A DNA stretch of 64,000 nt from assembly GCF_943734655.1 (NCBI RefSeq), contig NC_071354.1:198584911-198648910 (forward strand). The letters are read 5' to 3'. The notes beneath the pieces are model-generated. The model made no database searches. It had not been told where the DNA came from and saw nothing but the letters and a program-made list of their open reading frames with translations. Shown here in pieces: positions 1-10,194 of this stretch. The DNA comes from Sabethes cyaneus (taxonomy: Eukaryota > Arthropoda > Insecta > Diptera > Culicidae). Numbering within the stretch: position 1 is the stretch's first letter; every line of letters begins with the position of its first letter. The position numbers were made by a program, and so were the translations under genes.

Positions 1-593
1 TATCATCTGAACATTAGACGACCCTTTTAAAAGATGCGTCATGTTTTCATTCAAAAAGTTGCCGAAGACTTCATTGAACTAGAATATCCCGTTTAGGCGC
101 AATCATTTTTGTCCGTCTAAAATCGCTTTCTGGACCATAGTGCAATGTCGACTAATCGTTTTAATTTCCGTCATTCATAAATGAAAATAACTCACGCAAG
201 GCATTGTCGTTATTCTACAGCCAGAAAAACTTGCCTGACCTGCAGAAATTTTGTAGAATAACATTTGTCATGCCGTCCTACACAAATACATGCGCGTAAG
301 TTTCGTAAACATTGTTGTGATTTTTAGTTCGGACGATGAAAAATTTTATTGGGCGGATTTTAAAACGGTACGACGAATTTTAGCAATAAAGTCAGTTGCG
401 TAATTTCAATAATATGCTTTAATAGTCGCTTTTCAGTGATTTCAAAGTTCACGGATCGGAAGGTAAGTGTGTTTTAGTCAAAGCAGTACAAGAACTATCC
501 ACTAAATCCATCCAGCAAATGATGAAAATTAGAATGGCTTTCCTTATTACGACGGGAATTAGAAAAAGACCCTATTGCCTTTTTTATTGATCA
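1..593. other. No recognised gene; AT-rich flank
   Basis: I see no coding region or known repeat here. A consensus splice-donor string (AAG then GTAAGT) occurs at about 460-467, preceded 25 bases upstream by TTTTCAG, so a 26-base micro-exon at 437-462 is formally possible. The pyrimidine tract is weak and I do not claim it. Confidence 0.3.
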
Positions 594-3186
594 CTAGCTG
601 ATCCGACAAACTTCGTATTGCCACAAATTAACCTGTGTTGTACATAAATCATGAATCTCGGATGATCTTTGTCACAATCTCGAGTTTTGCAAATTTCTGA
701 GGAGTTCAACCTTAGATGATTCATTTGGGTAGTTACGTAACTATGAAAGCATCCAGGTAACCAATAAGCATCACCAATGCTATTCAAATGTATCGCCTTA
801 AATGCTACTTAAATGCTATTTTGGCAAAATATACAGCTACTTTACTGATAACCTTCTTATAGTGCTGACAATGCTAATTTACAGCTAATTACCGACACGA
901 AGAATTTTAATAGAATTTTGGATGCCAATTTACAACACCTATGCAGAAGCTAATATGCAATACAACAACGTGCAGTATAAAGTGCCAGATACGCTGATTT
1001 GCTGCTTATGTTATTGCTTATTAGTTACCAGGAATGGGTAGTTTAATATACAAATTTGCAATTTTTCCTCACAGTAAAGTAGAAAACAATTCCCCTGTCC
1101 CCTCATTGCATAGCTAGAAAGCGAATAGTAATATTCGCCATGATTGTACAACATTTCGCCGAATATCATTTTGCGAAAAACCTTAAGCGGAAGGTACCAT
1201 TTCACGGAAAACTTTTTTGTGGAAAGTACCATTTCGCGATCCTCTCCTTACTCGCTGTTGCTCGTTCCAGGAAACCCAGGTAGCCCTAGGAAAACAAATA
1301 AACCTAGACAGTAAAGATTTCTGCGGGGAGTTGCCTCCCCCAGTGGGCGGTGCTTCCGACGGCGGGTCGCCGGCAACACTCGCGGCCGTCTCGTCCTGAA
1401 TGATCTAGTGCTACTATAGATAGTTTTTGTGGTCTGGTTATTGACTAATATTTTATGGAAGAGTTTTGAATTTCTCGAGTTCGATTAGTTTTTGAGTTTC
1501 GCAAAAAATTCCGTTTTATTTGTAAGAGAGTCCATATCCCTCTACTACAGGGGTGAGAGGTCTCTAACTATCATAAAATAAATTCAAGACTCCAAAATCT
1601 CCCACATGCCAAATTTGGTTACATTTGATTAGTTCTCAAGTTATAAGGAAATTTGAATTTCATTTGTATGAGAGCCCCTGCTCTTGAAAGGGGGAGGGGT
1701 CTCAATTCACCATAGAAAAAATTTCTGCCATCTAAAACTCCCACATGCCAAATTTGGTTCTGTTTGCTTGATTAGTTCTCGAGTTATGAGGAAATTTGTA
1801 TTTCGTTTGTATAGGAGCCCCCCTCTTAAAGTAGAAAGGGGTCCTAATTCACCATAGAAAATATTCTTGCCCTCGAAAACTTTCACATGCCAAATTTTGT
1901 TCCATTTGCTTGATTAGTTCTCGAGTTATGAGGAAATTTGTATTTCATTTGTATGGAAGCCCGCCCTCTTAAAGGAGAGAGGAGTCAATTCCCCTTCTAA
2001 AGAGGGGAGGGGTCTCAATTTACCATAGAATAAATTCTTGTCACCAAAAACACCCACATGCTAAATTTGGTTCCATTCGCTTGATTAGTGCTAGAGTTAT
2101 GAGGAAACTTGTATTTCGTTTGTATGGGAGCCCCCCCTCCTAAAAAGGTAAGGGGTCCTAATTCATCATAGAAAAAACGGTTGCCTCCAAAAACACCCAC
2201 ATGCCAAATATGGTTCAATTTGCTTGACTAGTTCTCGAATTATGAGGAAATTTATATTTCATTCGTGTAGAAACCCTTCTCTTAAAGTGGGGAGGGGTCC
2301 TAATTCACCATAGAAAATATTTTTGCCTCCAAAAACCTCCACATGCCAAATTTTGTTCCATTTGCTTGATTAGTTCTCGAGTTATGTGGAAATTTGTATT
2401 TCATTCGTATAGGAGCCCCCCTCCTAAAGTGGCGATGGGTCCTAATTCATTTTAGAAAAAAAAATTGTCTCCAAAAACACCTACATGCCAAATTTGGTTC
2501 CATTTGCTTGATTAGTTCTCGAGTTATGAGGAAATTTGTATTTCGTTTGTATAGGAGCCCCCCTCCTAAAGTGGGGAGGGGTCCTAATTCGTCATAGAAA
2601 AAATTTTTGTCTCCAAAAACACACACATGCCAAATTTGGTTCCATTTGCTTGATTAGTGCTCGAGTTATGAGGAAATTTGTATTTCATTTGTACAGGAGC
2701 CCCCCCCCTCTTAAAGTGGGGAGGGGTCCTAATACACCATAGAAAATTTTCTTGCCCTCGAAAACCTTCACATGCCAAATTTGGTTCCATTTGCTTGATT
2801 AGTTCTCGAGTTATGAGGAAATTTGTATGGAAGCCCCCCCTCTTAAAGGGGAGAGGAGTTATAATTCCCCTTATAAAGAGGGGAGGGGTCTCAATTTAGC
2901 ATAAAATAAATTCTTGTCAGCGAAAACACCCACATGCCAAATTTTGTTCTATTTGCTTGATTAGTTCTCGAGTTATGCAGAAATTTGTGTTTCATTTGTA
3001 TGGGAGCTCCCCTCCCCCCTCGTAGTGGGGGAGGGGTCTCTAACCATCACTAAAACCTTTCCTGGCCCCAAGAACCTTTACATGCAAATTTTCACGCCGA
3101 TTGGTTCAGTAGTTTTCGATTCTATAAGGAACATACGGACAGACAGACAGACAGACAAACAGAAATCCTTTTTTATAGGTATAGAT
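594..3186 (+). mobile_element. Helentron-like non-autonomous element with internal minisatellite, copy 1
   Basis: The element starts CTAGCTGATCCGACAAACTT and ends in a short (GACA)n tract followed by a T-rich stretch. The 5' part carries a nested MITE (753-1032), then a GC-rich module (about 1240-1400) that is also present in copies 2 and 3. From about 1500 to 3100 it holds roughly eleven tandem units of a 143-bp minisatellite, each with a G/C-run segment and the core TTCTCGAGTTATGAGG. The same architecture occurs at 20904-23382, 27225-29496 and 53658-55366. Known parallel: DINE-1 / mini-me / Helentron-type elements of Diptera also combine central tandem repeats with GACA-type microsatellites. 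The class is inferred. The short ORFs running through the minisatellite are by-products of the repeat and not genes. Confidence 0.6.
753..1032. mobile_element. MITE with CCAGGTAACCAATAAGCAT inverted ends
   Basis: The left end reads CCAGGTAACCAATAAGCAT and the right end is its near reverse complement (TGCTTATTAGTTACCAGG). An almost identical copy sits at the same place inside Helentron-like copy 2 (21060-21358), and a partial copy lies at about 39126-39177. Helentron-like copy 4 lacks it at the corresponding position, so it is an insertion inherited by copies 1 and 2. There is no coding capacity. Confidence 0.65.
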
Positions 3187-3287
3187 GAACTGTACCTGCT
3201 CAGCTCATGGCATACAGTGGATCTTTCACAACCTTACCTTTTTGCCAATGCTTCGTAGAACATAGCAATCTGGCCTTATGTTATCTA

Positions 3288-3693
3288 CAGGGATACCTCG
3301 ATATAAGACAATTTATAATTTCAAAAAGTTGTCTTATATCGAAATTGTCTTCTTTTTTGTATGCCAGAAGGGCATTGGGTTAAAAGGTCACTGCGACAGT
3401 CTTAATGATCGTCTTTTGTGGCAGATATTGTCTTATATCGAAACATGATTTTTTCACAAAAAATTGGCATTAGCAGTAGCCAATTTTGCTGTGTTGTGTG
3501 TTTACGTTTTTTGAATTGTTTAATATTGTTTGGGATATTAGTTGATTACAATTTTTTGGATTATTTTGAAACAATGAACCTCTTTATGGCGCCGCTTTTG
3601 GAATGGAAAATTTGCCCTGGTGTCGTTACCAACTATGTCAAAGGGATTTGTCTTATATCGAGGTAGAAATTGTCTGATATCGAAGTATCCCTG
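3288..3693. mobile_element. Tigger/pogo-like MITE
   Basis: Inverted ends CAGGGATACCTCGATATAAG (left) and the reverse complement of TATCGAAGTATCCCTG (right) enclose about 400 bp without an ORF. Several internal GTCTTATATCGA motifs repeat in both orientations. The left flank is TA; the right flank is AA, so one copy of the TA target duplication is mutated or the boundary is off by a base. CAG-starting ends with CTCGAT(T/A)AT are typical of pogo/Tigger-derived elements. Confidence 0.6.
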
Positions 3694-4057
3694 AATTATG
3701 TAAATTCACAAACGAAAACTGTAAGAATTCCTACGTAAATTTACAAACGGTCTCTTCAGCGTGTAGGTATGTCCGTTCTCTGGGATTTTACTTACCTAGC
3801 TGCTGTGCTTAACATATAGTTCGATTAACTTAGTTGCAAGAAAAGTTCGGAGAGATTTATTAGGTAGTAAGCCATTTAGAAGAAAAATCTCACTGCCCTG
3901 TTTAACGATAATTAATTTATTCATCACTTTCACGTTTACCTTGTGTAAACTTGTCTACAGCACAACCATATATATTTAACGAAATAGATCGAATACTACA
4001 TAGTAATACATAAAATCATGCAAGGCTGCTGAATCAGGCTTCGTAAATTTACCAAAT
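3694..4057. other. 3' flank of the minus-strand zinc-knuckle gene
   Basis: This 364-base AT-rich stretch has no gene. On the minus strand an AATAAA lies near 3917-3922, about 135 bases past the stop codon of the gene at 4058-4576, and could be its polyadenylation signal. Confidence 0.3.
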
Positions 4058-4576
4058 TTACCGACGTCTTCCTCTTCGCGCCTGTTTTAATCTTCGCTCC
4101 CGTCTTTTGCGCGGACAAATAGAAATAATGTGTCCTTCCTCGCGGCAATAAAAACAGAGCCGATTGCGATAGCGACAGTTTTCCTTCAAATGGTCAGACT
4201 CGCCACAAGCATCACACGTTCCCTTGGCAGCGATTTGCCTCCGAACGTTCGTTTTTCTCTTGGTTGTAGGTACATTATTTACTACCGGAAAACCAGACTG
4301 TTGCTGGTCACTTGAGCCGCTGATGCATACAACAGAGGATGTAAAAATAGTTGAACGCGTGGTTGCAACTGTCACCGGTTGGAACATGCGATCCGATGCT
4401 ATCGGTTGGATCGGGCGTTCTAGCAGGAACCCATTGCCGTGATGGGCGATCGATTGGTTGCTTCTTGGCCGACTTGTAACCACCTGTTCTTGCCTATGTG
4501 CCGGGCGCTGGTTGTAGAAGGTTTCGGTATAATCGTCATCATCCGAGTGATGCGTTGAGCAGCAAACGCCGCCCAT
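4058..4576 (-). CDS. Small Met-Gly zinc-knuckle protein (MG1), candidate N-myristoylated gag-like protein
   Basis: Intact 172-residue ORF. It begins MGGVCCSTH: Gly2 with Cys at positions 5 and 6 fits an N-myristoylation plus palmitoylation start (Cys at position 6 is allowed but less usual than Ser). An acidic patch DDDD follows at about residue 12, then a Gln/Arg/Ser-rich linker without recognisable fold. The C-terminus holds two CCHC zinc knuckles of canonical C-x2-C-x4-H-x4-C spacing (CDACGESDHLKENC and CFYCREEGHIISIC), followed by an Arg-rich tail (KRRERRLKQARRGRRR). Zinc knuckles plus basic tail is the nucleic-acid-binding signature of retroelement nucleocapsid. The region around residues 20-40 matches, in protein and DNA, the gene at 10195-10617, so the two are paralogs. 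The ATG context (AAGAATGG) is good. Capsid domain, protease and RT are absent. Function is unknown; binding of nucleic acid at membranes is an inference. Confidence 0.75.
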   Translation of the reverse strand: MGGVCCSTHHSDDDDYTETFYNQRPAHRQEQVVTSRPRSNQSIAHHGNGFLLERPIQPIASDRMFQPVTVATTRSTIFTSSVVCISGSSDQQQSGFPVVNNVPTTKRKTNVRRQIAAKGTCDACGESDHLKENCRYRNRLCFYCREEGHIISICPRKRRERRLKQARRGRRR

Positions 4577-4865
4577 TCTTGCAGCATAATATTCTAACGG
4601 TCGATAATGATGGTATATTTTGACTGTAACACTTCGATTACTATTACTACATTATATCGAGGGAGAATGCCTACTGTTTATTTACTGAATTGCCCAGTCA
4701 GCGCAATCGGCGCATTTATCGTTCTCAACTTATTTTTGTTTATCAACACAGCGGATGCGGAATATTGCTGTTCAGCATGCACAGCTAGAGATGTTCATTA
4801 TTTGTTACTAATCGAATACTGCCAGCACGAATTGGTTTAATTTAGTTCAAAGGGAATAATATGTA
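4577..4865. other. 5' flank of MG1; no other gene
   Basis: This stretch lies upstream of the minus-strand MG1 start. The part at about 4805-4860 resembles the TCGAATACTRSCAGCACGAAT repeat seen again at about 5918-5940, so an older AT-rich repeat was split by the MITE at 4866-5821. A 77-codon plus-strand ORF here has no support. Confidence 0.3.
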
Positions 4866-5821
4866 GGGGAAGGGCGGTAAAGACGGACACCTTAAGGTCA
4901 AGAGTCAATATCTACTCAAATATAACTGTATTGATTGCAATTTTCATACAAACTGAAACTTTAAGTCTCTGTCTAATAAAGTTACAGCGTGTACTAGAAA
5001 ATTTCTTCCAAAATTTATACTTTTTTTAATATTATAAACATTATGTATAAATCAGAGTTTCTGCGCATGGGCGGGAAAGACGGACACTTGATATGGGAAA
5101 GACGGACACTTGCGAAAAGGTGTCACGCGCCGACGAATTATCAGTATTAAGAAAGATTAACATATTTCATCATGTATTTAGGAAAGAATTGGCTTGGGAA
5201 AACCCCCTACCCAATTCCCCCTTTGAGCGAGGAAATAAAATGGTTCCCTTTTATAATCTTCAATATTTTAATTGGTGATGAATTAATCGTTTCTAAAAGT
5301 TGGCCTATTCCAACTGTTAAATGACTTCTGGATACTTTTACATGTATAATATGCAAGTATTTGCAATTTAAATCGTTGTTAGGCAAAATGAGTACGGAAT
5401 CTTTGTGTCCGTCTTTCCCTACCTTCGGGTGTCCGTCTTTCCCGACTTGGATACCATTTTTTCAAACTTTAATAACTTTTTACTGAATATTCAAAAATTC
5501 ACTAGATTTCCAATGGACATTCAGTGAAGGGTCAAACTAACGTAATGTCGTCGATATAGCACGAAAGTATTGCTTTTTAACGATTTACCAGCTATTTTCT
5601 TCACACACAAAATTACATCGGTTAGCGTATTTAGGCATTTTTTCTTTGTTTTGCTTATAAATTTGACAGCTGCGCTGCTAGAAATCGGCAGTTTAATTCA
5701 AAAGTGTTTATTCAGTCTATAGAAACATTTCCCATCATTGGTTTGCTTCAAAAAATTATTGTTTATGAAATATGATAAGTGTCCGTCTTTCCCGCAGTGT
5801 CCGTCTTTACTGCCCTTCCCC
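4866..5821. mobile_element. MITE with GGGGAAGGGCGGTAAAGACG inverted ends, TA target
   Basis: The element begins GGGGAAGGGCGGTAAAGACG and ends with the reverse complement of nearly the same sequence, flanked on both sides by TA. The motif AAGACGGACAC recurs subterminally in direct and inverted orientation at about 5071, 5098, 5407, 5428 and 5779. It has no ORF. TA duplication and end structure fit a Tc1/mariner or pogo-type non-autonomous element. Confidence 0.75.
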
Positions 5822-6565
5822 TATAAATCCGTTATAAATAAAGATGCTCATTAATCGTCCAAATAATTCGACTAAACGAACAACAAAAGATTTCTTATTT
5901 AAGCAAATATTTTTCAATCGAATACTAGCAGCACGAATAGTTCATATAATCGATTATTGAAGGCAATACTCAATGATTAATCGGTAATCGAAAAAATGAA
6001 AATTGTGGACATCACTACGTACAGGGTACAGCTTTCAAACAACTACAAATCCAAAGGTGTAGTCTCTCTAGGTGTGCGTGTGGAGAAGGGCTTCGTATCA
6101 GGGTTGCCATCTTTTTTTCTTAAGGATTTCTTTGTACATTGTTGGGTTTTTATTGTATAGTCAGTTTAAATTAGATTTGTTTGCATTTACTTATCCAAAT
6201 TAATTTGATAAAATAAAATCATCAAAATAACTTTTTAGATAACAATGATGACCCCCACAGATATTTCCGACATTTTGCAGCATTTCCATCAGCATTAACG
6301 ACCTGACTTCCAAGGTTTTGTTTACATATATTAACAGTTGGCAACACTGGAAGCTATCGATTTTTATACCTAGTGTTTACGATCCTTATCATAGTTAACG
6401 CTTTTACGTAGTTTACCTACAACTCAGCTAAGTACCTAGCTCTTTCGGTTTTTGTTGTTTAGTCTAAACTCGTAATCGCTTTTATCAAACATTGAGTGCA
6501 CTTCAATGCTACGTGGTCGTGTTCGTGATTCGTCTCAATCCACTATTAGATAGCCAATTTTAGCC
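5822..6565. other. AT-rich repeat relic and 5' region of MG2
   Basis: From 5850 to 6013 the sequence is rich in TAATCG/CGATTA words and ends TGGACATCACTA, matching the end of the element at 34311-34478, so this is a truncated copy. The remaining 550 bases lead into the gene at 6566 and presumably hold its promoter; no convincing TATA box was found. Confidence 0.4.
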
Positions 6566-7114
6566 ATGGGAGCTGCATCGTCTAATACGGGAAAGTATAA
6601 AAAACACGATCACTCGCAAACAAACAGCAATCATTACGTTCGTGGAAGGAGCACAGCAAAAGGACCACCTAAAAGCAGCTGGACGCAGGCGCACTTGGTA
6701 AGCTCACGACCGGCGGCACCAACTAATCTAAACCTAAACCGAGCCCTAGCTACGGCTACCAGAAGCAACACCACATATCGCCATCCAACCGTGCATCAGG
6801 ATCATCGAGTACCACTTCGTTCGCCAGTTCGCGCAACCAACAAAGTGGAAAGACCTGCGCCAAACTATTCTCCGGTTAAGCCGTTCTTCCAGTCACAGAT
6901 TCCGAACCCAAAGCCCAACGGAAACAGTTCCCGACGACAGAATTTCAGTGAAATCGAATGTACGATTTGTGGCCATACCGGACACAATCCGAAGCGGTGC
7001 TTTCATCGGGATAAGAGCTGCTACATTTGCAATAAACCAGGACACCTGGCATCGGTTTGCTCGGACAAAGTCCATGCTGCTGACAGTCGTTACAAGATGC
7101 GGAAGAGTTACTAA
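6566..7114 (+). CDS. Small Met-Gly zinc-knuckle protein (MG2), candidate N-myristoylated gag-like protein
   Basis: Intact 182-residue ORF with a near-ideal start context (AGCCATGG). It begins MGAASSNTGK: Gly2 and Ser6 match the classical N-myristoylation motif. Residues about 10-125 form a basic, Asn/Pro/Ser/Arg-rich, probably disordered linker. Two canonical CCHC knuckles follow at about residues 132-145 (CTICGHTGHNPKRC) and 150-163 (CYICNKPGHLASVC), with a short basic tail. The knuckle segment HLASVC recalls HIASVC in the gag-derived genes at 25473 and 30217. The layout (acylated N-terminus, linker, two knuckles) equals MG1, but the linkers differ strongly. No intron, LTR or pol is nearby. 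An AATAAA followed by 12 A residues lies 130 bases downstream (about 7243-7262). Confidence 0.75.
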   Translation: MGAASSNTGKYKKHDHSQTNSNHYVRGRSTAKGPPKSSWTQAHLVSSRPAAPTNLNLNRALATATRSNTTYRHPTVHQDHRVPLRSPVRATNKVERPAPNYSPVKPFFQSQIPNPKPNGNSSRRQNFSEIECTICGHTGHNPKRCFHRDKSCYICNKPGHLASVCSDKVHAADSRYKMRKSY

Positions 7115-7598
7115 CTGGTGTTAGTTCATGTGTTAGATGTTTGATACAAATCAGAGAGAGTGATTATGTTGTTATCTTGTAGTGTGATTTTAAAGGTAAA
7201 ATTTTGATCTCTAGGGTGGAATTACCTAGCCGTTTTTGACTACAATAAATGAAAAAAAAAAAGATTCCTAAGAAAGGGGACATCCTGCATTAGTTTTTGA
7301 CAAGATCATTCCTATTTTAATAAATGTTTATTTTTCTGTAAGTGATCTAAGTACATATACAAGGCAATACAATTAAACCCGATATGGCACGTACGGTCAA
7401 AACGATTATTAAATAATTTTCCTGTACAATATAGAAACCGACTAAATTTTAGTCGTTGTCTATATGTACAGGAAATTGTTTGTCGAGCTTTCTTTCAAGT
7501 GTATTTGTTTTAGGTGGTTTATTTGCTGCAGTAATTTATAATAAAGCTTGATTAAAGTTAAAAAATGTGTTTGGCGTTTAGACTAAAAAGAAACCAAC
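7115..7598. other. 3' region of MG2
   Basis: This stretch contains AATAAATG followed by a run of 12 A at about 7243-7262, a plausible polyadenylation site for MG2. At 7425-7475 there are short inverted words (GTACAATATAGAAACCGACT and TATGTACAGGAAA), possibly a MITE remnant. Nothing else was recognised. Confidence 0.35.
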
Positions 7599-7865
7599 TT
7601 TTCAAAAGGGCCAATCTGCAAAATGTAAACAAACCGAGTGAGGATTGTTTTTTGCTGAACTATCATAGGGAAATAAACCCTCACTCGCACCCGTATTCTG
7701 TATTTCGAACGTATTGGTATTTCGAACGAAAGTGGATGGTATTCTTCATTTCGCTAGCAAAATCAAATGGGCAAAACAATTCGTTCGAAACAAGTTGAAC
7801 GAAATACACTCAACCCCCGCTAATATGAAAAACAGCTCGTTCAGATTGGGCGAGTTCATTTCTAG

Positions 7866-8002
7866 ATAGAATTAACAAAAGGGCGAATGTCGCAAATGTA
7901 AACAAAACGGGTGAGAGTTACTTTTTGCTGGACCAGCATAGGAAAATCAACCCTCACTCGGTTTGTTAACGCTTGCGACATTCGCCCTTTTGTTAATTCT
8001 AT
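7866..8002. mobile_element. Short palindromic MITE, 40-bp inverted ends
   Basis: ATAGAATTAACAAAAGGGCG at the left and its reverse complement at the right form arms of about 40 bp around an 80-bp loop. The words resemble the outer element (AAAGGGC, ATGTAAACAAA, CCCTCACTCGG), so this is a related family that inserted inside the Tigger-like element. Confidence 0.7.
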
Positions 8003-8164
8003 CTTCATTTTTAATCTGAATATTTGGTAACTCTATTCATTTTCACATACGCTCAAGACGCTCACCCTATGTATGAACTTGTTGTTTTGATTTGACGAAA
8101 ACAAACGTTTTGAAAACATTTCAAACATGTGCGAATTCTAAACATTCGGTTTGTAGAAGACGAA

Positions 8165-8215
8165 ATGGGCTCGGCAGTTTCGACTAAAATGGTCTATTTT
8201 GAGTGCTGGAGAGAG
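8165..8215 (+). CDS. Candidate first coding exon, Met-Gly start with splice donor
   Basis: An ATG in good context (CGAAATGG) opens 17 codons reading MGSAVSTKMVYFECWRE and ends exactly at GAG|GTAAGT, a consensus 5' splice site in phase 0. Gly2, Ser6 and Lys8 fit an N-myristoylation signal well. Without splicing the frame stops after four more codons. It lies between the ends of a Tigger-like MITE, so it may be an exon captured by the element, or chance. It sits among three other Met-Gly ORFs (4.6, 6.6 and 10.6 kb). I do not recognise the protein. Confidence 0.3.
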
Positions 8216-8491
8216 GTAAGTTGCATATGAGCTATATTGCCAAAACTCCTGAGCAAGAGGAGACGCCTTAAATTTTATTGCTTTTTTTATTTACCGGTCA
8301 ACTTTAACGTCAATTGTGTGTGACGCTTGATCGGTTCTTAATGTGAACGCATTCATACCACCGGGGTACAGATTAAAAATGTTCAGATTAAAGAAGGTCA
8401 TACCAACGGGGATACACGGTAAAGACTCGTTCGAAATACAGAATAAGGGTGTCGGTTTGTTTACATTTTGCAGATTGGCCCTTTTGAAAAG

Positions 8492-8789
8492 TGCCGAAAT
8501 AGAGTAATATGTACCTCGACTCAAAGCAACTCCGATATAACGTAACTCCATAATATGGAGTTATAAGATAACTTTTACTTCGATATAATAAAATAATAAA
8601 ACAGCTGTATTGACTTGACCAAACTCGTGATTTTAGTCATGACCTTGAAATGCGGTCAGGCATATATTAATATTTTTTTTTGAAACGATGATTCTACAAT
8701 TGATGAAGGGACGGTAAGGGAAAGTAATGAAGGATTTTTTAGGGAATGAAGGGGAAAGAGTGGAAAGGAAGGGGGGGGGGTAATAGGTA
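8492..8789. other. Fragments of a Tigger-like repeat
   Basis: CTCCGATATAACGTAACTCC near 8528 and ACTTCGATATAAT near 8577 match words at about 9125-9150 and 9445-9465. These look like end fragments of a pogo/Tigger-type family. A run of ten G residues is at about 8771-8780. There is no gene. Confidence 0.3.
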
Positions 8790-8966
8790 GCTATGCTTAC
8801 CAAGTTATCGTTGTGACTCCTATCTTTTGTCCAATGCTGGAAGGTGCATGAGTCGAATCAAGCTATAATCAGAGATTAGAACCGGATTTGAACCCACAAC
8901 ACCTGCCAGGGCGTGTGGTTCGTTGGTACCCGTGTACCTTTGAACCATAGAGACGCTGGAGTCCAG
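8790..8966 (-). mobile_element. tRNA-derived SINE
   Basis: Read on the minus strand, the 5' end carries a tRNA-like head with a B-box GGGTTCAAATCC (plus-strand GGATTTGAACCC at about 8884-8895) and an upstream A-box-like segment (TGGTTCAAAGG). The head is followed by an unrelated body running to the purine/G-run at 8760-8780. The absence of a full cloverleaf and the presence of the body argue for a SINE rather than a tRNA gene. The family is unnamed here, though Feilai-type SINEs are known from Aedes. Confidence 0.6.
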
Positions 8967-9984
8967 GCTTTTTTTCTCTGTTTTTCATAGTTTTTTACTT
9001 TACAGCAATTAAATCAAAAGCTTGTAAAGAATTTCATGACTAGTCTTTAAATAAACACTGAAAATTGGTGCCTCACATGACACATGAATATTCCATCACG
9101 AATATATTTTTATAGTACAGTAAATACCTCGATTTCGATATAACGTAATTGTTTAAAATTAATAAAAACAACAGTGTTAACTTTCATTATGGTATGACCT
9201 CGCATTGCTACTATGCAAAATTATTTCTATTTCTTAAACGTTGTAAATTATAATACAATTTCGTTATTTAGATTTACAAATTTCAATTAACAAATTCTTT
9301 ACAAACTCTTCGCTTCTTCTCATTGCTTAACGAATCTTCCAAACTAAAAGACCAACTATCGTGGAATTTGAAAGTCAGCGGTTTTCTAAGGGTTCGCTTT
9401 CATTTGCAATCTATTTGTTTCGAATAGAAATAAATTTCGTTTTTACTTCGATATAACGTAACGAAAATATAATATAATATAATCGGTTGAAGAGAAGAGG
9501 TAGATGCGTTCTTTTTTTCAACGGTTTACTTTCAGGACATCAACTTTGTTTAAAGTTAATGTTCAAATGATAAAATCGATCGAAGAGTAGGCATAATTGG
9601 AAGGATAGTTTTACACTCTTACAAACTTGTTTACTTTCAGGACATCAAATCCGTCTAGGTTCTATGTTTAAATAATAACATCGATCAAAGAGTATGGGTA
9701 GTTTCGAATTTTTACAAAAGTTGTTTACCTTCAGGACTTCAATTTTGTCCAGCTTAGCTAGTAATGAATAATTCCTGTCCTATTGGAAAGCAAGGGTTTA
9801 GTTACATTTTTTTCTAGAATCGAAGTAAACGAAACCGCAGGTGTATAAAATCGTCGTGCCGGGCCTGGGAAGCAAAAGAGTGCTTCTATGTGATTGGCTG
9901 ATTTTGACAATACCTACTATTTATGCTTTTTTTAATAGTGATTTGACAAATTATTTTCATATTTGCTGTATTTATCAATTTTTA
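8967..9984. repeat. AT-rich repeat with three ~100-bp direct units
   Basis: TTTACTTTCAGGACATCAA occurs at about 9525 and 9630 and in diverged form (TTTACCTTCAGGACTTCAA) at about 9724. Each is followed by a related AAATAATAACATCGATC-type segment, giving three tandem units of about 95-105 bp. A diverged unit is found again at about 35170. Tigger-like words (CTCGATTTCGATATAACG) lie at 9125-9150. There is no gene. Confidence 0.45.
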
Positions 9985-10146
9985 GAAAAATTACCGATCG
10001 ATTGATGCAAAGATCTCTAAAATCCATTGAAAAATGGCTGAGTTATAAGCGCGCAAACCATAACCACTTTTCGTTACATGCACATTTCTCGAATTTCTAA
10101 AGTGCACCCCAATATAGAATAGAAAACAAAAACGTAGTACTACGTT
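9985..10146 (-). mobile_element. Partial copy of the palindrome-ended repeat family
   Basis: The sequence is the reverse complement of about 12775-12935 (shared words AACCATAACCACTTTTCGTT and AAAGTGCACCCCAATATAGA) and ends in the 14-bp palindrome ACGTAGTACTACGT. It is the end portion of the family described at 12763-13612. Confidence 0.6.
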
Positions 10147-10194
10147 AAAATATCTCATGTCTCGTCATGTCTTTGTTCGCAGTTGCTTTCTCTA

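Larger units (their letters stand above)
7807..8419. mobile_element. Tigger/pogo-like MITE carrying a possible captured exon
   Basis: The ends are CACTCAACCCCCGCTAATATG (left) and, on the other strand, CCGTGTATCCCCGTTGGTATG (right); both are flanked by TA. They are imperfect inverted repeats resembling the element at 31824-32227. The interior holds a smaller palindromic MITE (7866-8002) and about 240 bp of unrelated sequence that includes a Met-Gly start and a splice donor (8165-8215). Confidence 0.55.
7599..8491. mobile_element. Outer MITE with CTTTTCAAAAGGGCCAATC ends, split by a Tigger-like insertion
   Basis: The left arm (7599-7645) reads TTTTCAAAAGGGCCAATCTG and the right arm (8453-8491) is its reverse complement; the words CCCGTATTCTGTATTTCG (left) and CGAAATACAGAATAAGGG (right) are also inverted. 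The two halves are separated by the Tigger-like element 7807-8419, so the outer element alone would be about 280 bp. Confidence 0.6.

Noticed and set aside
437..462. 26-base micro-exon between TTTTCAG and AAG|GTAAGT
   Set aside because: Weak pyrimidine tract and no connection to any coding exon.
1500..3260. Several 60-85 codon ORFs (FGSICLISSRVMRKFVFHLY type) here and in the other Helentron-like copies
   Set aside because: The frame arises from the 143-bp tandem repeat; no constant start, no length conservation, and it appears wherever the minisatellite does.
7115..7262. MG2 as a processed retrogene because of AATAAA followed by poly(A)
   Set aside because: The A-run begins only a few bases after AATAAA, too close for a copied poly(A) tail, and no target duplication around 6400-7262 was found.
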